Of a stretch of DNA of 64,000 nucleotides, positions 34,944-44,183 are shown one piece after another (positions within the stretch are counted from its first letter, which is position 1; every line of letters begins with the position of its first letter). A model generated the notes under the pieces. It worked only from the letters and a program-made list of their open reading frames with translations. It made no database searches and was not told the DNA's origin. Origin of the DNA: Candidatus Obscuribacterales bacterium (GTDB taxonomy: Bacteria; Cyanobacteriota; Vampirovibrionia; Obscuribacterales; Obscuribacteraceae); contig JAGVLS010000004.1 of the NCBI GenBank assembly GCA_020054205.1, positions 124,001 to 188,000 of the forward strand, written 5' to 3'. The translations under genes and the position numbers were made by a program.

Positions 34944-36121
34944 TTTTTGAAATCTAAAATTGAGTCAACTACATATTTTTGATCTTCATCACTTAAATCG
35001 ACAAAAAATGGTAAGCGCAAAAGTCTGTCGCTTATAGATTCAGTAATTGGACAGTCTCCAATTTTGCCACCAAATTTTTCCCCCATATCGGATAAGTGTA
35101 AAGGCAAATAATGATAAACAGCTAAAATACCTTTTGATTTTAAATATTCAATTAAATTTTGCCTTGCTGTTAAATCAGGTAGAAGCATATAAAACATGTG
35201 ATATGGCTGTTCACAATCATCAGGTACAGTTGGCAATATGACTTTATTTTTGTTTGCCCAATCAGCTAAATGCTCATGATAATAATGCCAAATTTTTGCT
35301 CTTGTTGCCTGAATATATTCAGCTTCTTCTAATTGTGATAATAATATTGCCGCTAAGATATCAGATGGTAAGTATGAAGAGCCAATGTCTTGCCATGTAT
35401 ACTTATCTACTTGCCCTCTATAAAACCGACTTCTGTTAGTTCCTTTTTCTCGAATAATTTCAGCGCGCTCAGTGTATGTATTGTTATTTATTATGAGGGC
35501 GCCACCTTCGCCACAACTGAAATTTTTAGTTTCGTGAAAGCTCTGTGTAGCAAAATTGCCAAAACTTCCTAAATAACGTCCTTTATATTTGCCCAGCAAA
35601 CCATGTGCGTTATCTTCTATCACGGCAATGTCATGCTCTCTTGCAATATCTAATATGACGTCCATTTCAGCTGCAACACCAGCATAATGCACTGGCACTA
35701 TTGCTTTTGTTTTTTTAGTGATAAGACCTGCTATCAGTTTTTCGTCAATATTTAAAGTGTCTGGTCTTATATCAATAAATATAGGACGAGCGCCGCGTAG
35801 TACAAAAGCATTTATAGTAGAAACAAAAGTAAAAGAAGGCACTAAAACCTCATCCCCAGGTTGAATATCGAGCAATAACGCTGTCATTTCCAATGCATGT
35901 GTACATGATGTGGTCAACAAAGTTTTTTTATTGGCTAACGTATTTTCAAAAAATTGACTAACTTTTTTTGTAAAAGTGCCGTCCCCTGATATATGTCCAC
36001 TCGATAATGCTTCGGCAATGTATTGAGTTTCGTGCTTAGATAGATATGGGCGATTAAAAGGAATCCTGTATTGCCCAGCTCTGTGAATAGAGTCGATATT
36101 TGGAGACTTGCTGCTAATCAT
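34937..36121 (-). CDS. wecE: dTDP-4-amino-4,6-dideoxygalactose transaminase (WecE/RffA type)
   Basis: A PLP-dependent DegT/DnrJ/EryC1 aminotransferase of 394 residues. IPFNRPYLSKHETQ at the start, SGHISGDGTFTKK, and FHETKNFSCGEGGAL (with PLP Lys about residue 199) are typical of RffA/WecE. These enzymes aminate TDP-4-keto-6-deoxyglucose. The ATG at 36121 overlaps the upstream glycosyltransferase stop by four bases (ATGA), favouring it over TTG 36130. It is followed by the WecD-like acetyltransferase. The sugar would feed a surface polysaccharide, perhaps with the wecA-type enzyme. Confidence 0.9.
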   Translation of the reverse strand: MISSKSPNIDSIHRAGQYRIPFNRPYLSKHETQYIAEALSSGHISGDGTFTKKVSQFFENTLANKKTLLTTSCTHALEMTALLLDIQPGDEVLVPSFTFVSTINAFVLRGARPIFIDIRPDTLNIDEKLIAGLITKKTKAIVPVHYAGVAAEMDVILDIAREHDIAVIEDNAHGLLGKYKGRYLGSFGNFATQSFHETKNFSCGEGGALIINNNTYTERAEIIREKGTNRSRFYRGQVDKYTWQDIGSSYLPSDILAAILLSQLEEAEYIQATRAKIWHYYHEHLADWANKNKVILPTVPDDCEQPYHMFYMLLPDLTARQNLIEYLKSKGILAVYHYLPLHLSDMGEKFGGKIGDCPITESISDRLLRLPFFVDLSDEDQKYVVDSILDFKKW

Positions 36122-37122
36122 GGTCGACAATCGATAGATAAGTAAGTTTTGTTGTGGGAAAAGCTATGAGGAATAGATGTAGGCTTAGGGCTAGAGCTAG
36201 AAGTGGAGGACACTTGCTCATTAACAGTATATGAGGGCTGGTCCATATTGCGCACATACATGCGAGCTAAGTATTCGCCCATCACGCCCAGTGTAAATAA
36301 TTGTGCACCAGAAAATAAAGCAATCATTGAAGCTAAAAAAGGAAAACCAGGTACGGAATAGCCAAGCATTAGGTATCTTCCAAGCACATAGACTAAAAGA
36401 ATTAGTCCTAAAACTGTCAAACTAAGACCAATAATACTTGCTATGCGCAATGGTAAAGTTGTAAAACCTGTAACTAAATTTAGTGCATGTGTAATTAAGC
36501 TTCTTAAGTTATAGTTGGATTGACCAGCAATACGTGGATGATGTTCTACGGCAATAGCAGTAAATTTATTGCTGCCCCAGGTGAGCAAAACATCAATAGA
36601 TACAAAAGCATTGCTGTATCTTTCAAAGGCATCTCTTAACTTAGTTCTAAAAGCGCGGAAACTAGATATGCTACAAGCAGTGTCTGCTCCCATTGCTTTT
36701 TGCAGTACTAGTTTTGTCAACTGAGAAGCAAGGGTGCGGAATATATTATGCTCTTCATATATGGGACGACCATAAACAACATCAAAACCTTGATTTATAA
36801 TTTCAAGCAATTTTGGAATTTCTTCGCAAGGATTTTGTAAGTCATCATCCAATGTAATTGTTGTTAAATATTTAGCCAGACGAATTCCGGCTAATAATGC
36901 ATTGTGTTGTCCATAATTACGCATTAGATTTAGCGCTGTTATATTTGGATATTTATTGAGTAAACTGGAGATAACAGCCCAGCTATTATCCTTGCTGCCA
37001 TCGTTTACTAGTATGATTTCATAATTTGAGCCAATTGCTTCCATAGTAGCGGTCAAGCGAGAAACTAACTCACTAAGAGTGCTTTCACTGTTGTAAACTG
37101 GGACAACTACCGATACTGACAA
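36118..37122 (-). CDS. Family 2 glycosyltransferase with two C-terminal helices (GtrB/ArnC-like)
   Basis: A 334-residue protein. The N-terminal GT2 domain has VSVVVPVYNSEST, LVNDGSKDNSW and the DDDLQNP metal site, and two membrane helices follow at about residues 230 to 295 with a short loop. This is the layout of undecaprenyl-phosphate glycosyltransferases such as GtrB and ArnC, which move a sugar from a nucleotide to the lipid carrier. It starts with TTG eight bases after GAGG and is the first gene of a coupled trio with wecE and the acetyltransferase. The donor may be the amino sugar they make. Confidence 0.85.
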   Translation of the reverse strand: MSVSVVVPVYNSESTLSELVSRLTATMEAIGSNYEIILVNDGSKDNSWAVISSLLNKYPNITALNLMRNYGQHNALLAGIRLAKYLTTITLDDDLQNPCEEIPKLLEIINQGFDVVYGRPIYEEHNIFRTLASQLTKLVLQKAMGADTACSISSFRAFRTKLRDAFERYSNAFVSIDVLLTWGSNKFTAIAVEHHPRIAGQSNYNLRSLITHALNLVTGFTTLPLRIASIIGLSLTVLGLILLVYVLGRYLMLGYSVPGFPFLASMIALFSGAQLFTLGVMGEYLARMYVRNMDQPSYTVNEQVSSTSSSSPKPTSIPHSFSHNKTYLSIDCRP

Positions 37123-37294
37123 AGTTTTGACCTCAATTGGTAAAATTCAATAAGATAATTCTCACTTGATATGAAGGCTTCAGCCTAGAATAAAAGACAA
37201 TTCTACAATAGATTATTTATGCTTTTACTTAGTGCTTTTAAGACTTGCCAAGATAAACAATTCTTAAGTACTTTTGGTCATTGAAAAGGCAAAC

Positions 37295-39316
37295 GTGGAA
37301 GAAAAAATTTCTCTATCTAATGAATTAATTGCTGGGTTTTTGCTCACTATTGTTCTTTCAATTGGTATTTTAGCTATAAGTTCTATTAGTGGTTATAGTT
37401 TGGTGGGCAATAGCGGCCCACTCAATATTTATTTAGTAATGCAAGATGCTATGTATAACAGTTGCGGGCAAAAGTTTGCTCATTTTGCAATGCTCTTTCT
37501 GTTGGCAGCAATTGTATTTACCGGACCTTTCCTTGTAAAAATTATAAATAAATTTGCCACAAAAAATCTTGCATTTTTTCTTAAAAGTCTAATTTATTTT
37601 GGTCTAGCAATTTTTGTTTTAAGTGGATTTTTCTTTTGGCAAGACAAACCATTAAATTTACTTTTGGGCATTGTCTTTATTTTTATGTTTTACATCTACA
37701 AAAACTATTTGAAATCAAAATCAGTTGCTTGTGCTTGTACATTCTTTGTCATCATATTATTGATATTGAGTCAATTTCCTGGAGTATTAGGACGCTTTGA
37801 TTTATCTGCATGTGATCCTACTGAAATAGTTTCTATCCAAAGGCATTACAATTTAGTTGTAGCTGAAGGAGATCGCTTAGCTCATGGCTTTAAGCTATTA
37901 ACTGCTGTTACGCCTCACTATGGCTTATTATTGCCTTTAATTTGTGCTATTTGGCAAGCACATATAAGTCCACTTGCAATTGGCGATTATGTTAATATCA
38001 TGCGTTTCTTGCAAATGATATCTATTTTGTCTGCTGCTATTTTGTTTTATCTTTACAGTGGACGGCGTATGCTTTACGCGTTTTTGCCAATCATTGGTCT
38101 ATTGCCGCTATATCATTTTGGTCAAACTGCTATTGCTTACCCAAATAATGGTCCATGGCGCATGTTTGGTTTTGTTTTAGCTGTTGCAATTTTATATATT
38201 GCTCGCAATCTAAGCTTGAACCAATTGTGTTTACTTTTAGGAGCTACTTCTGGCATAACGATTTTATATAATTTAGAAACTGGCATTGCTATAACATTAG
38301 GTTTAATTGCTTATTTGTATTTTCGCTATCGCCCATTTGCAGAAAATGTAAGCAAGCTTCCTATAATTGTCTTTTTGTTCTTTTTAAGTATGTTAATGGT
38401 TTTTGCTGCTTATATATTGGGCTGTTACTTTGGTCTTGGTTATATCCCTGATTTTTTAGCATTCAAAAAAATATTTCTGACTGCTTCATTTATTGGTAAA
38501 ACTGGTTTTTCAGGGCGTAAGCTTCTATTTTCACCAATGCCTTTTCTTGTATTTGCTCATGCAGCATATGTTCTGATTATTAACGCAATTAAATTTAATA
38601 AGCCATTTGATTTTAAACATAGCTTTAGAGCGGCAATTGCAACAATGATCATATTTTGGTTTGCTTATTACATGAATAGTCCCGTGCCATCGTACATAAA
38701 TTCTTATTGGTTTATGTATTCATTTTTATTGATTGATTTATTAAAATATTTGCAAGCAAATATCCGTCAGGCAAAAGCAATTGTTGGCCCAGCTATGATT
38801 GCTATGTTTGCTCTTTCTTTAGCAATAATTCCTCGTATGGTCATTACCTATCAAGAACAATTACCAGTATTTGTTAATGCTTTGCGTGTTGCTATCAAAG
38901 GACCAGCTAGAGCTGACGCTGTAGAAATTAGTGGTGTTTATTTTGATAAAAATATAGCTAATGAAATTATAGATAAAACGCAATTTTTAAAATCGATTGC
39001 TGGAGCTGGAAATCAACCAATGTATATAACAGCTAATGGTTATTTGCTTGGAAAAATATCAGGTATTTATCCACCTTTGCCTTATGCAGATACATTTGCC
39101 GAAATATTTTCTAAAAATGAATATGACAATTTAATTCAAGCTATTGCCGCTTCCAATGAAAAGTACATTTATTTTGATGCAGCTAATTCGCTTTTAGCAG
39201 GTAATGAATTTGTACGTGGTCATTATGCACAAATTCGTTCTGATTTATCCAAATGGTATGAAAAAACTGGACAATTACATGGTTTTGAAATTTGGACTAA
39301 AAAAGAAAGCAACTAA
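37295..39316 (+). CDS. Large polytopic membrane protein, possible glycosyltransferase
   Basis: About 673 residues with roughly 12 to 14 hydrophobic helices and a soluble C-terminal domain of about 130 residues (from around residue 550). The membrane layout resembles GT-C-type glycosyltransferases or O-antigen-related membrane proteins. A DPTEIVSIQRHYN loop near the second helix pair could hold an acidic motif, but no diagnostic sequence is certain. The GTG at 37295 with AAGG five bases upstream is preferred to TTG 37274, which lacks a ribosome site. It diverges from the wecE cluster, so it may be part of the same surface-glycan locus. Confidence 0.65.
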   Translation: MEEKISLSNELIAGFLLTIVLSIGILAISSISGYSLVGNSGPLNIYLVMQDAMYNSCGQKFAHFAMLFLLAAIVFTGPFLVKIINKFATKNLAFFLKSLIYFGLAIFVLSGFFFWQDKPLNLLLGIVFIFMFYIYKNYLKSKSVACACTFFVIILLILSQFPGVLGRFDLSACDPTEIVSIQRHYNLVVAEGDRLAHGFKLLTAVTPHYGLLLPLICAIWQAHISPLAIGDYVNIMRFLQMISILSAAILFYLYSGRRMLYAFLPIIGLLPLYHFGQTAIAYPNNGPWRMFGFVLAVAILYIARNLSLNQLCLLLGATSGITILYNLETGIAITLGLIAYLYFRYRPFAENVSKLPIIVFLFFLSMLMVFAAYILGCYFGLGYIPDFLAFKKIFLTASFIGKTGFSGRKLLFSPMPFLVFAHAAYVLIINAIKFNKPFDFKHSFRAAIATMIIFWFAYYMNSPVPSYINSYWFMYSFLLIDLLKYLQANIRQAKAIVGPAMIAMFALSLAIIPRMVITYQEQLPVFVNALRVAIKGPARADAVEISGVYFDKNIANEIIDKTQFLKSIAGAGNQPMYITANGYLLGKISGIYPPLPYADTFAEIFSKNEYDNLIQAIAASNEKYIYFDAANSLLAGNEFVRGHYAQIRSDLSKWYEKTGQLHGFEIWTKKESN

Positions 39317-39320
39317 AAAA

Positions 39321-40181
39321 TTATTTTTTTTGTTTTATCTCGTTTTGTCTGGTTTGAAATATTTGTTCTACAGTGCTTACAAAATCCGGATCTCTATATG
39401 GGATATCAGAAATTGATTTTATTATTTCTTCTTCGCTAAGAGAAAAAATCTTATCGTCAATATTAATATTGCTCTTGGTTGCAGCTAATGTACCGCCATT
39501 TTTTCTACCTAGTGGTTTAGTTTTAAATAAAATAAAACCAGCTTCTCTAAGTCCACTTCTAACATTAGCAGCAGAGCTGTAAGTGAGCAATTTCCCTTTT
39601 TCTTCTATCAATAAACGATAATAATGTTTGAATAAATCAACTGTCCATAGATGAGGAGCTTTACTTGCTGAAAAAGGATCATGGAAAATTAGATGGAAAG
39701 ATTGCAATAAATTTGGTACTGCTTTTCGCAAATCTGCTTGACGTATTTCTATTGTAATTTCTAAATTGTTAGTTTCTATATGGCTAATACCAAATTTGTT
39801 TACTGTTTGTGTTTTTAGTTCTTGATTTAAGTATGAAAATCTTTCATTGTTTAAAATATGAGGAATATTTTCCAAAGACGCCTCATTTGTCTCTAGTCCA
39901 AGGATATTAATATAGCTTTGTTGTTGAATACTATCTTTTTGTTTCAAAATTTCGTTTAAGAGTACAAAAGAATTGTAGCCTAAGCCAAAGCAAGCATCGA
40001 GGATTTTGAGATTGCTATGTTCAATTAAAATACTGAGAGCATTTGATGGTTCACAATAATTTTGCAAAGCCTCTGTGTAAGCACCAGCTTTATTGTGAAA
40101 CAATTGGTCGTGCTCTAAATCATAACAAGTCCAAGAACCATCTTCTGTGGCTATCAATTCATAGGTTGTTTTTCCAATCAT
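39321..40181 (-). CDS. MnmC/MnmD-like tRNA methyltransferase
   Basis: A 286-residue SAM-dependent methyltransferase with ILDACFGLGYNSF (motif I), the HDPFSASKAPHLWT block, and a C-terminal TYSSAANVRSGLREAGF plus GRKNGGTLAA. These last blocks are typical of the methyltransferase half of MnmC and of stand-alone MnmD, which completes mnm5s2U at the wobble base of tRNA. The FAD oxidase half is absent. Start and stop overlap with the upstream oxidoreductase by one base (TAATG). The overall match is strong, though the exact tRNA substrate is assumed from the family. Confidence 0.8.
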   Translation of the reverse strand: MIGKTTYELIATEDGSWTCYDLEHDQLFHNKAGAYTEALQNYCEPSNALSILIEHSNLKILDACFGLGYNSFVLLNEILKQKDSIQQQSYINILGLETNEASLENIPHILNNERFSYLNQELKTQTVNKFGISHIETNNLEITIEIRQADLRKAVPNLLQSFHLIFHDPFSASKAPHLWTVDLFKHYYRLLIEEKGKLLTYSSAANVRSGLREAGFILFKTKPLGRKNGGTLAATKSNINIDDKIFSLSEEEIIKSISDIPYRDPDFVSTVEQIFQTRQNEIKQKK

Positions 40182-41167
40182 TAATTAAAACCAGTGAGTA
40201 CCACTTTGCCAAAATTTTCATTTTGCTCTACATAAGTATGAGCAGAAGATGCCTCTTCTAAAGAAAATATTTTATCAATGACAGGCTTCAATAAATTTTG
40301 TTCAAATAATGGTACAAGATGTTTGGATAATAGTTTGGTCGCTGCAATTTTTTCTTCTAAAGGGCGCCTGCGTAAAGTTGTTCCTTTTATATTTATGCGC
40401 TTAGACAATATATCAGCAAGGTTTAATTGTGCTTTAGCTCCTCCTACTAAACCAACGATAATCATGCGTCCTTTAATAGCAAGACATTTTATGTTTTCGC
40501 TTACATAATTGCCGCCAACAAGCTCGAGCACAAGATCAATACCTGCACCTTTTGTTATATCAATAATTTGGTCAGCAAATTTATCATCTTTTACTAAAAG
40601 ACCATGATTCATTCCTAAATTTTTTGCTTGTACCAGCTTATTTTCATTGCGTGCCGTGCCGATTGATATTGCACCAATTGCTTTTGCAATTTGGACAGCT
40701 GCTACTCCTACTCCTGAGCCAACTGCACTAATTAAAACTGTTTCTCCACAAGATAAATTTCCTTGTTCTACCATTGCATCATAAGCAGTAATAAATGCCT
40801 CTGGAATAGAGGCAGCTTCTGTATAAGTAAGATTTGACGGCATCAAAGCTAAAGTTTTTTCGTTAATTACTAAATATTCAGCATATGTTCCACCACCAGC
40901 TATTCCAAATACTTTATCGCCAACTTTAAAATTGCTGACATAAGTGCCAATAGCTTCTACTGTGCCAGCAAATTCTAGTCCTAAAATATCTTTAGGTACA
41001 TGTGGCGGCGGTGGATAATGTCCTTGTCTTTGTAAAATATCAGCGCGATTTACAGCAGTAGCTTTTATTTTGACTAATACTTCGTGCGCTTGAGCGTAAG
41101 GAGTATCAACTGATTTAACTCTCAAAACGGAAGGATCGCCAAATTGGCTTACGACTACGGCTTGCAT
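40181..41167 (-). CDS. NAD(P)H:quinone oxidoreductase (zinc-free MDR family)
   Basis: A 328-residue medium-chain reductase related to PIG3 and QOR. The start AVVVSQFGDPSVL, the NRADILQRQGHYPPPP block, LGLEFAGTVEAIG and the Rossmann motif VGSGVGVAAVQIAKA (AxxGxGxxA-type) are all typical. There is no zinc-binding Cys/His set. ATG 41167, with AAGGA seven bases upstream, is clearly the start, not the upstream in-frame codon at 41221. It reduces quinones or alkenals with NADPH and is coupled to the MnmD-like gene. Confidence 0.9.
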   Translation of the reverse strand: MQAVVVSQFGDPSVLRVKSVDTPYAQAHEVLVKIKATAVNRADILQRQGHYPPPPHVPKDILGLEFAGTVEAIGTYVSNFKVGDKVFGIAGGGTYAEYLVINEKTLALMPSNLTYTEAASIPEAFITAYDAMVEQGNLSCGETVLISAVGSGVGVAAVQIAKAIGAISIGTARNENKLVQAKNLGMNHGLLVKDDKFADQIIDITKGAGIDLVLELVGGNYVSENIKCLAIKGRMIIVGLVGGAKAQLNLADILSKRINIKGTTLRRRPLEEKIAATKLLSKHLVPLFEQNLLKPVIDKIFSLEEASSAHTYVEQNENFGKVVLTGFN

Positions 41168-41183
41168 TATTATGTCCTTTGTT

Positions 41184-41879
41184 TTAAGGCAATTTATATA
41201 AAAGTCTGCCTGTTGAATCAAAAAATGCTAGGGAAGATATAGCTGTTTTTTCATTTCCTTTGTCGGAATTTAAAGATGTTTTGCCTAAAGTAGTACGAAT
41301 TTTTCCGTATTCATCTAATAGATTTAAAGAAGGTCCTATTTCAGAAACACAAAAAATACCGCGCATAATATTGTTTGCTCTTAAAATTACAGCTGGCTTA
41401 TTATTATTTGATAATTGGAAAGTTATTCCTGATTCTCCATTTTTGTCACAAACACCAATAACTGGCTCACCGTTATTTTGTACATTTAGCCAAGCTCGTG
41501 GCTTGCCGTCTGCATGTAATAAACGTAATGATGGACCACTGTTTGGGGTTATTGATAATAAAGCCCTTAACTTGCCCGTTTCATCGTATAAGCTTAATTT
41601 AGGAATGCCTGTTTCTGACATTCCCAATTGAGCTTCAGAAGAGTTTGCTGAGTTGCGAAATGAAATTGCTGCATCTCCATTTTTTAAAATAGTGATTGCA
41701 GCTCGTGGCTTATGATTTTTATCTATGAGTTGAAACTCGGAGGCGGCAATAATTTTGCTGCCTACAGGAGGTGCAAGCGCGGTATTAGGAGGGAAAAGAC
41801 TCAGTAAGGCTTGTACCAACATACCACCGACAGCGCCCAATAAGAGCGTAAGCCCAGCTTCTTTTGCTTTCATAGACAA
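41184..41879 (-). CDS. Membrane-anchored protein with repeating DxxGKxR beta units
   Basis: A 231-residue protein with a membrane helix at about residues 9 to 28 and then about six repeats of roughly 24 residues carrying L-x-D/H-x-x-G-K-x-R followed by a short strand. Examples are FQLIDKNHKPRAAI, LSLYDETGKLRALL, LRLLHADGKPRAWL and LNLLDEYGKIRTTL. This suggests an extracytoplasmic beta solenoid. It lies upstream of the quinone oxidoreductase by 16 bases and may share its transcript. Function unknown. Confidence 0.6.
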   Translation of the reverse strand: MSMKAKEAGLTLLLGAVGGMLVQALLSLFPPNTALAPPVGSKIIAASEFQLIDKNHKPRAAITILKNGDAAISFRNSANSSEAQLGMSETGIPKLSLYDETGKLRALLSITPNSGPSLRLLHADGKPRAWLNVQNNGEPVIGVCDKNGESGITFQLSNNNKPAVILRANNIMRGIFCVSEIGPSLNLLDEYGKIRTTLGKTSLNSDKGNEKTAISSLAFFDSTGRLLYKLP

Positions 41880-41895
41880 AATCTATCAGTCTTAT

Positions 41896-42297
41896 TTATT
41901 GTTTGCTGTCTTTACCAGCTAATGACTTAACGCCATGTACTACGCCTTCGGCCCCTTTTTTGGCGCCTGAACCTAGTGCTTTAGCTCCAGAGACTGTAGC
42001 TTCTCCGGTTTTCTTCACGCCAGTGCCGACGGCTTCAGCACCTTTTTTAATTCCAGAACCAATTGCCTCTACGCTTTTTTTAGTTCCGCGTCCGACAGCT
42101 TTGGCACTTCTAGTAACTGCATGATCTGTAGTCTTAACAGCCTTTTCTGTACCTTTTCCTAAATCTTCGCCAGCTTGTTTGACATCGCTTTCAATTTTTT
42201 TACCGAGATTTTCTGTTTGTTTATCATCGGCATTGGCAAAACTTGCACTAGTAATTAAAGAGATGGTCAAAAGTATGAGTGACAGCCTTAGTTTCAT
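41896..42297 (-). CDS. Secreted Ala/Gly/Lys-rich repeat protein
   Basis: A 133-residue protein with a signal peptide (residues 1 to about 23, ending SFANA), then 11-residue-like repeats rich in Gly, Lys and Ala: VGRGTKKSVEAI, GSGIKKGAEAV, GTGVKKTGEAT, GSGAKKGAEGV. Such amphipathic repeats resemble late-embryogenesis-abundant type proteins or histone-H1-like tails. A periplasmic stabilising or envelope role is a guess. AAGGAG-like purines precede the ATG. Confidence 0.6.
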   Translation of the reverse strand: MKLRLSLILLTISLITSASFANADDKQTENLGKKIESDVKQAGEDLGKGTEKAVKTTDHAVTRSAKAVGRGTKKSVEAIGSGIKKGAEAVGTGVKKTGEATVSGAKALGSGAKKGAEGVVHGVKSLAGKDSKQ

Positions 42298-42429
42298 GAG
42301 AAGCTCCTTTTATAGTTATCTGCAGAAATTATTGCAGCTTAGAACTAGCCCTTTTACTGGGGCTTACCTCTTATAGATACTGTTACTAATAAATCTAAGC
42401 TAATACCAGACTAACTGGACTACGATTTT

Positions 42430-42702
42430 TTAGTACTTTTTCCTTGGCATGCTTTCTTTTGGCTTTGATGGATTAACAACCAATTGACGTCCATCTACGG
42501 TTTGTCCATGTAAATTCTTGACAGCCGCTTCAGCGCCTTCTTGATTTTCCATTTCAACAAATGCAAATCCACGCTTTCTGCCTGTTTGTCTATCAGTAGG
42601 AATTACTACTGATATGACCTTGCCCGACTGAGCAAACAGTTCTTCGAGATCTGATTCATTAAGTTTAAAAGAGAGATTACCAACAAAGAGTTTTGTATTC
42701 AT
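42430..42702 (-). CDS. Single-RRM RNA-binding protein (cyanobacterial Rbp type)
   Basis: A 90-residue protein with one RNA recognition motif: RNP2 KLFVGNLSF and RNP1 KRGFAFVEM, plus a short basic C-terminus ending PRKKY. Single-RRM proteins of this size are common in cyanobacteria and relatives, where some respond to cold. The family normally starts with MNTKLFVGNL, which is ATG 42702; AGGA is only two bases away. An upstream TTG at 42720 also has AGGA and cannot be excluded. It is a stand-alone gene. Confidence 0.9.
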   Translation of the reverse strand: MNTKLFVGNLSFKLNESDLEELFAQSGKVISVVIPTDRQTGRKRGFAFVEMENQEGAEAAVKNLHGQTVDGRQLVVNPSKPKESMPRKKY

Positions 42703-42890
42703 AGTCCTATTTTCGTCCAAAATTTCCTAACAAAAGCTGCAATCAACTTGCAGCGCCCATATAGTATGACATGCTTGCCCTAAAAATGGCATTTCTTGTT
42801 CTTTTTTATATACAATACTGTGTATTATTTCGAAATATTTATCATATTGCAAAGAGTAGCCATGCCTATGTTTTGCTATAAATTAAAATC

Positions 42891-44183
42891 ATGCCATCAA
42901 TTGTTCTAATTTTGCTTTTTTTTGCTTCATTGACTCTATCAACTGAATGTCTGGCAAAAACTTGGTCTCAATCCCATAAAGCCGGGATTGAGGCAATGAA
43001 ACAAGGGCAATATGATGAAGCTGAGCATTTATTGCTTGATGCTCTTTCTGAGGCTGAAAAATTTACTGAACCAGATGAGCGCTTATCTAATTCACTCAAT
43101 TCTTTGGCGTTTCTCTATTTTAAACAAGGCAAATATTCTCTAGCTGAACCACTTTTGGAGAGATCTATTAATATCGCCAGTAAAGTTTTAAATCCTGAAA
43201 GCGCGGATTTAGTTTTGCTAATGAGAGCACTGGCAAATGTATATAGTAAGGAAAATAAATTTTCTGAAGCAGAAACTTATTACAAAAAAGTTATAGCAAT
43301 TGAAAAATTACCTTCCAATAAAGATATGATTGAATTAGCTGCCAGCCTTGCAGATTTGGGTTTTCTTTATTTCCATAATGGTAAACTAAAAGAAGCGGCA
43401 GATACACTTTCAGAAGCTTTGTCAATTTATACATCTGCCTCGGGTACTAACGCTGCTGATATTGCCGATATTTCAAATTCCCTTGCTGCTATTTATTTTC
43501 AACAAGGCAAATATTCTCAAGCCGAACCGCTATTGCTACGCTCATTATCTTTGCAAGAAAAAATTCATGGGCTTAATAGCCCACAACTTGTGGCAGTATT
43601 AAATAATTTGGCAGAAGTTTGCAAAGAAGAGCATAATTTGAGTAAAGCGGAAGAATATTTTTTTAAAGCCAAAGAAATATGTGAGCAGAATCGAGGTCTT
43701 GATTCATTTAAAGCGAAGTCTTTAACAGGACTAAGTCAAATTGCTTACCAAAAAGGAGATTTGAAGGACGCTCCTGAGTTTAGTAAAGAAGCAATTAGTC
43801 TTCTTGATGCTACTAGCGGGCACAAAAATTTTGATGTTGCTATCAATTTAGATAATTTAGGTTTGATTTATTTGAAACAAAATAAATTGAAAGATGCTCA
43901 AATACAGTTTAAAGAAGCATTGTCTTTATTTTCTAGTTTGGTTGGACCCCATCACCCAGAAACATTGAAAGTAGAATATCATATGGCCCTCTTATCTTTG
44001 TCAGAGGGTAAATTGGAAGAAGCAGAAGCTATTATTATTAGGTCATTGATTTCATATGGCAAACTTTTTGGCAAAGATAATGCTATTACTAAAGAAATAG
44101 CTAGAGAATATGCTCTTCTTTTGCGCAAAACTAAAAGACCTGAAATTGCTCAAGAAGTTGAAAAACAATATAATTTACGGTAA
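42891..44183 (+). CDS. Secreted TPR protein (kinesin-light-chain-like repeats)
   Basis: A 430-residue protein with a signal peptide (about residues 1 to 22, ending CLA) and eight or nine tandem TPR units of about 42 residues of the TPR_10/TPR_12 type. The recurring elements are LYFKQGKYSLAEPLLERS and QQGKYSQAEPLLLRSL. The C-terminus lacks further features. Exported TPR proteins organise multi-protein complexes in the periplasm or at the outer membrane. It converges with a second TPR protein, overlapping it by nine bases at the stop. It has no operon partner. Confidence 0.85.
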   Translation: MPSIVLILLFFASLTLSTECLAKTWSQSHKAGIEAMKQGQYDEAEHLLLDALSEAEKFTEPDERLSNSLNSLAFLYFKQGKYSLAEPLLERSINIASKVLNPESADLVLLMRALANVYSKENKFSEAETYYKKVIAIEKLPSNKDMIELAASLADLGFLYFHNGKLKEAADTLSEALSIYTSASGTNAADIADISNSLAAIYFQQGKYSQAEPLLLRSLSLQEKIHGLNSPQLVAVLNNLAEVCKEEHNLSKAEEYFFKAKEICEQNRGLDSFKAKSLTGLSQIAYQKGDLKDAPEFSKEAISLLDATSGHKNFDVAINLDNLGLIYLKQNKLKDAQIQFKEALSLFSSLVGPHHPETLKVEYHMALLSLSEGKLEEAEAIIIRSLISYGKLFGKDNAITKEIAREYALLLRKTKRPEIAQEVEKQYNLR

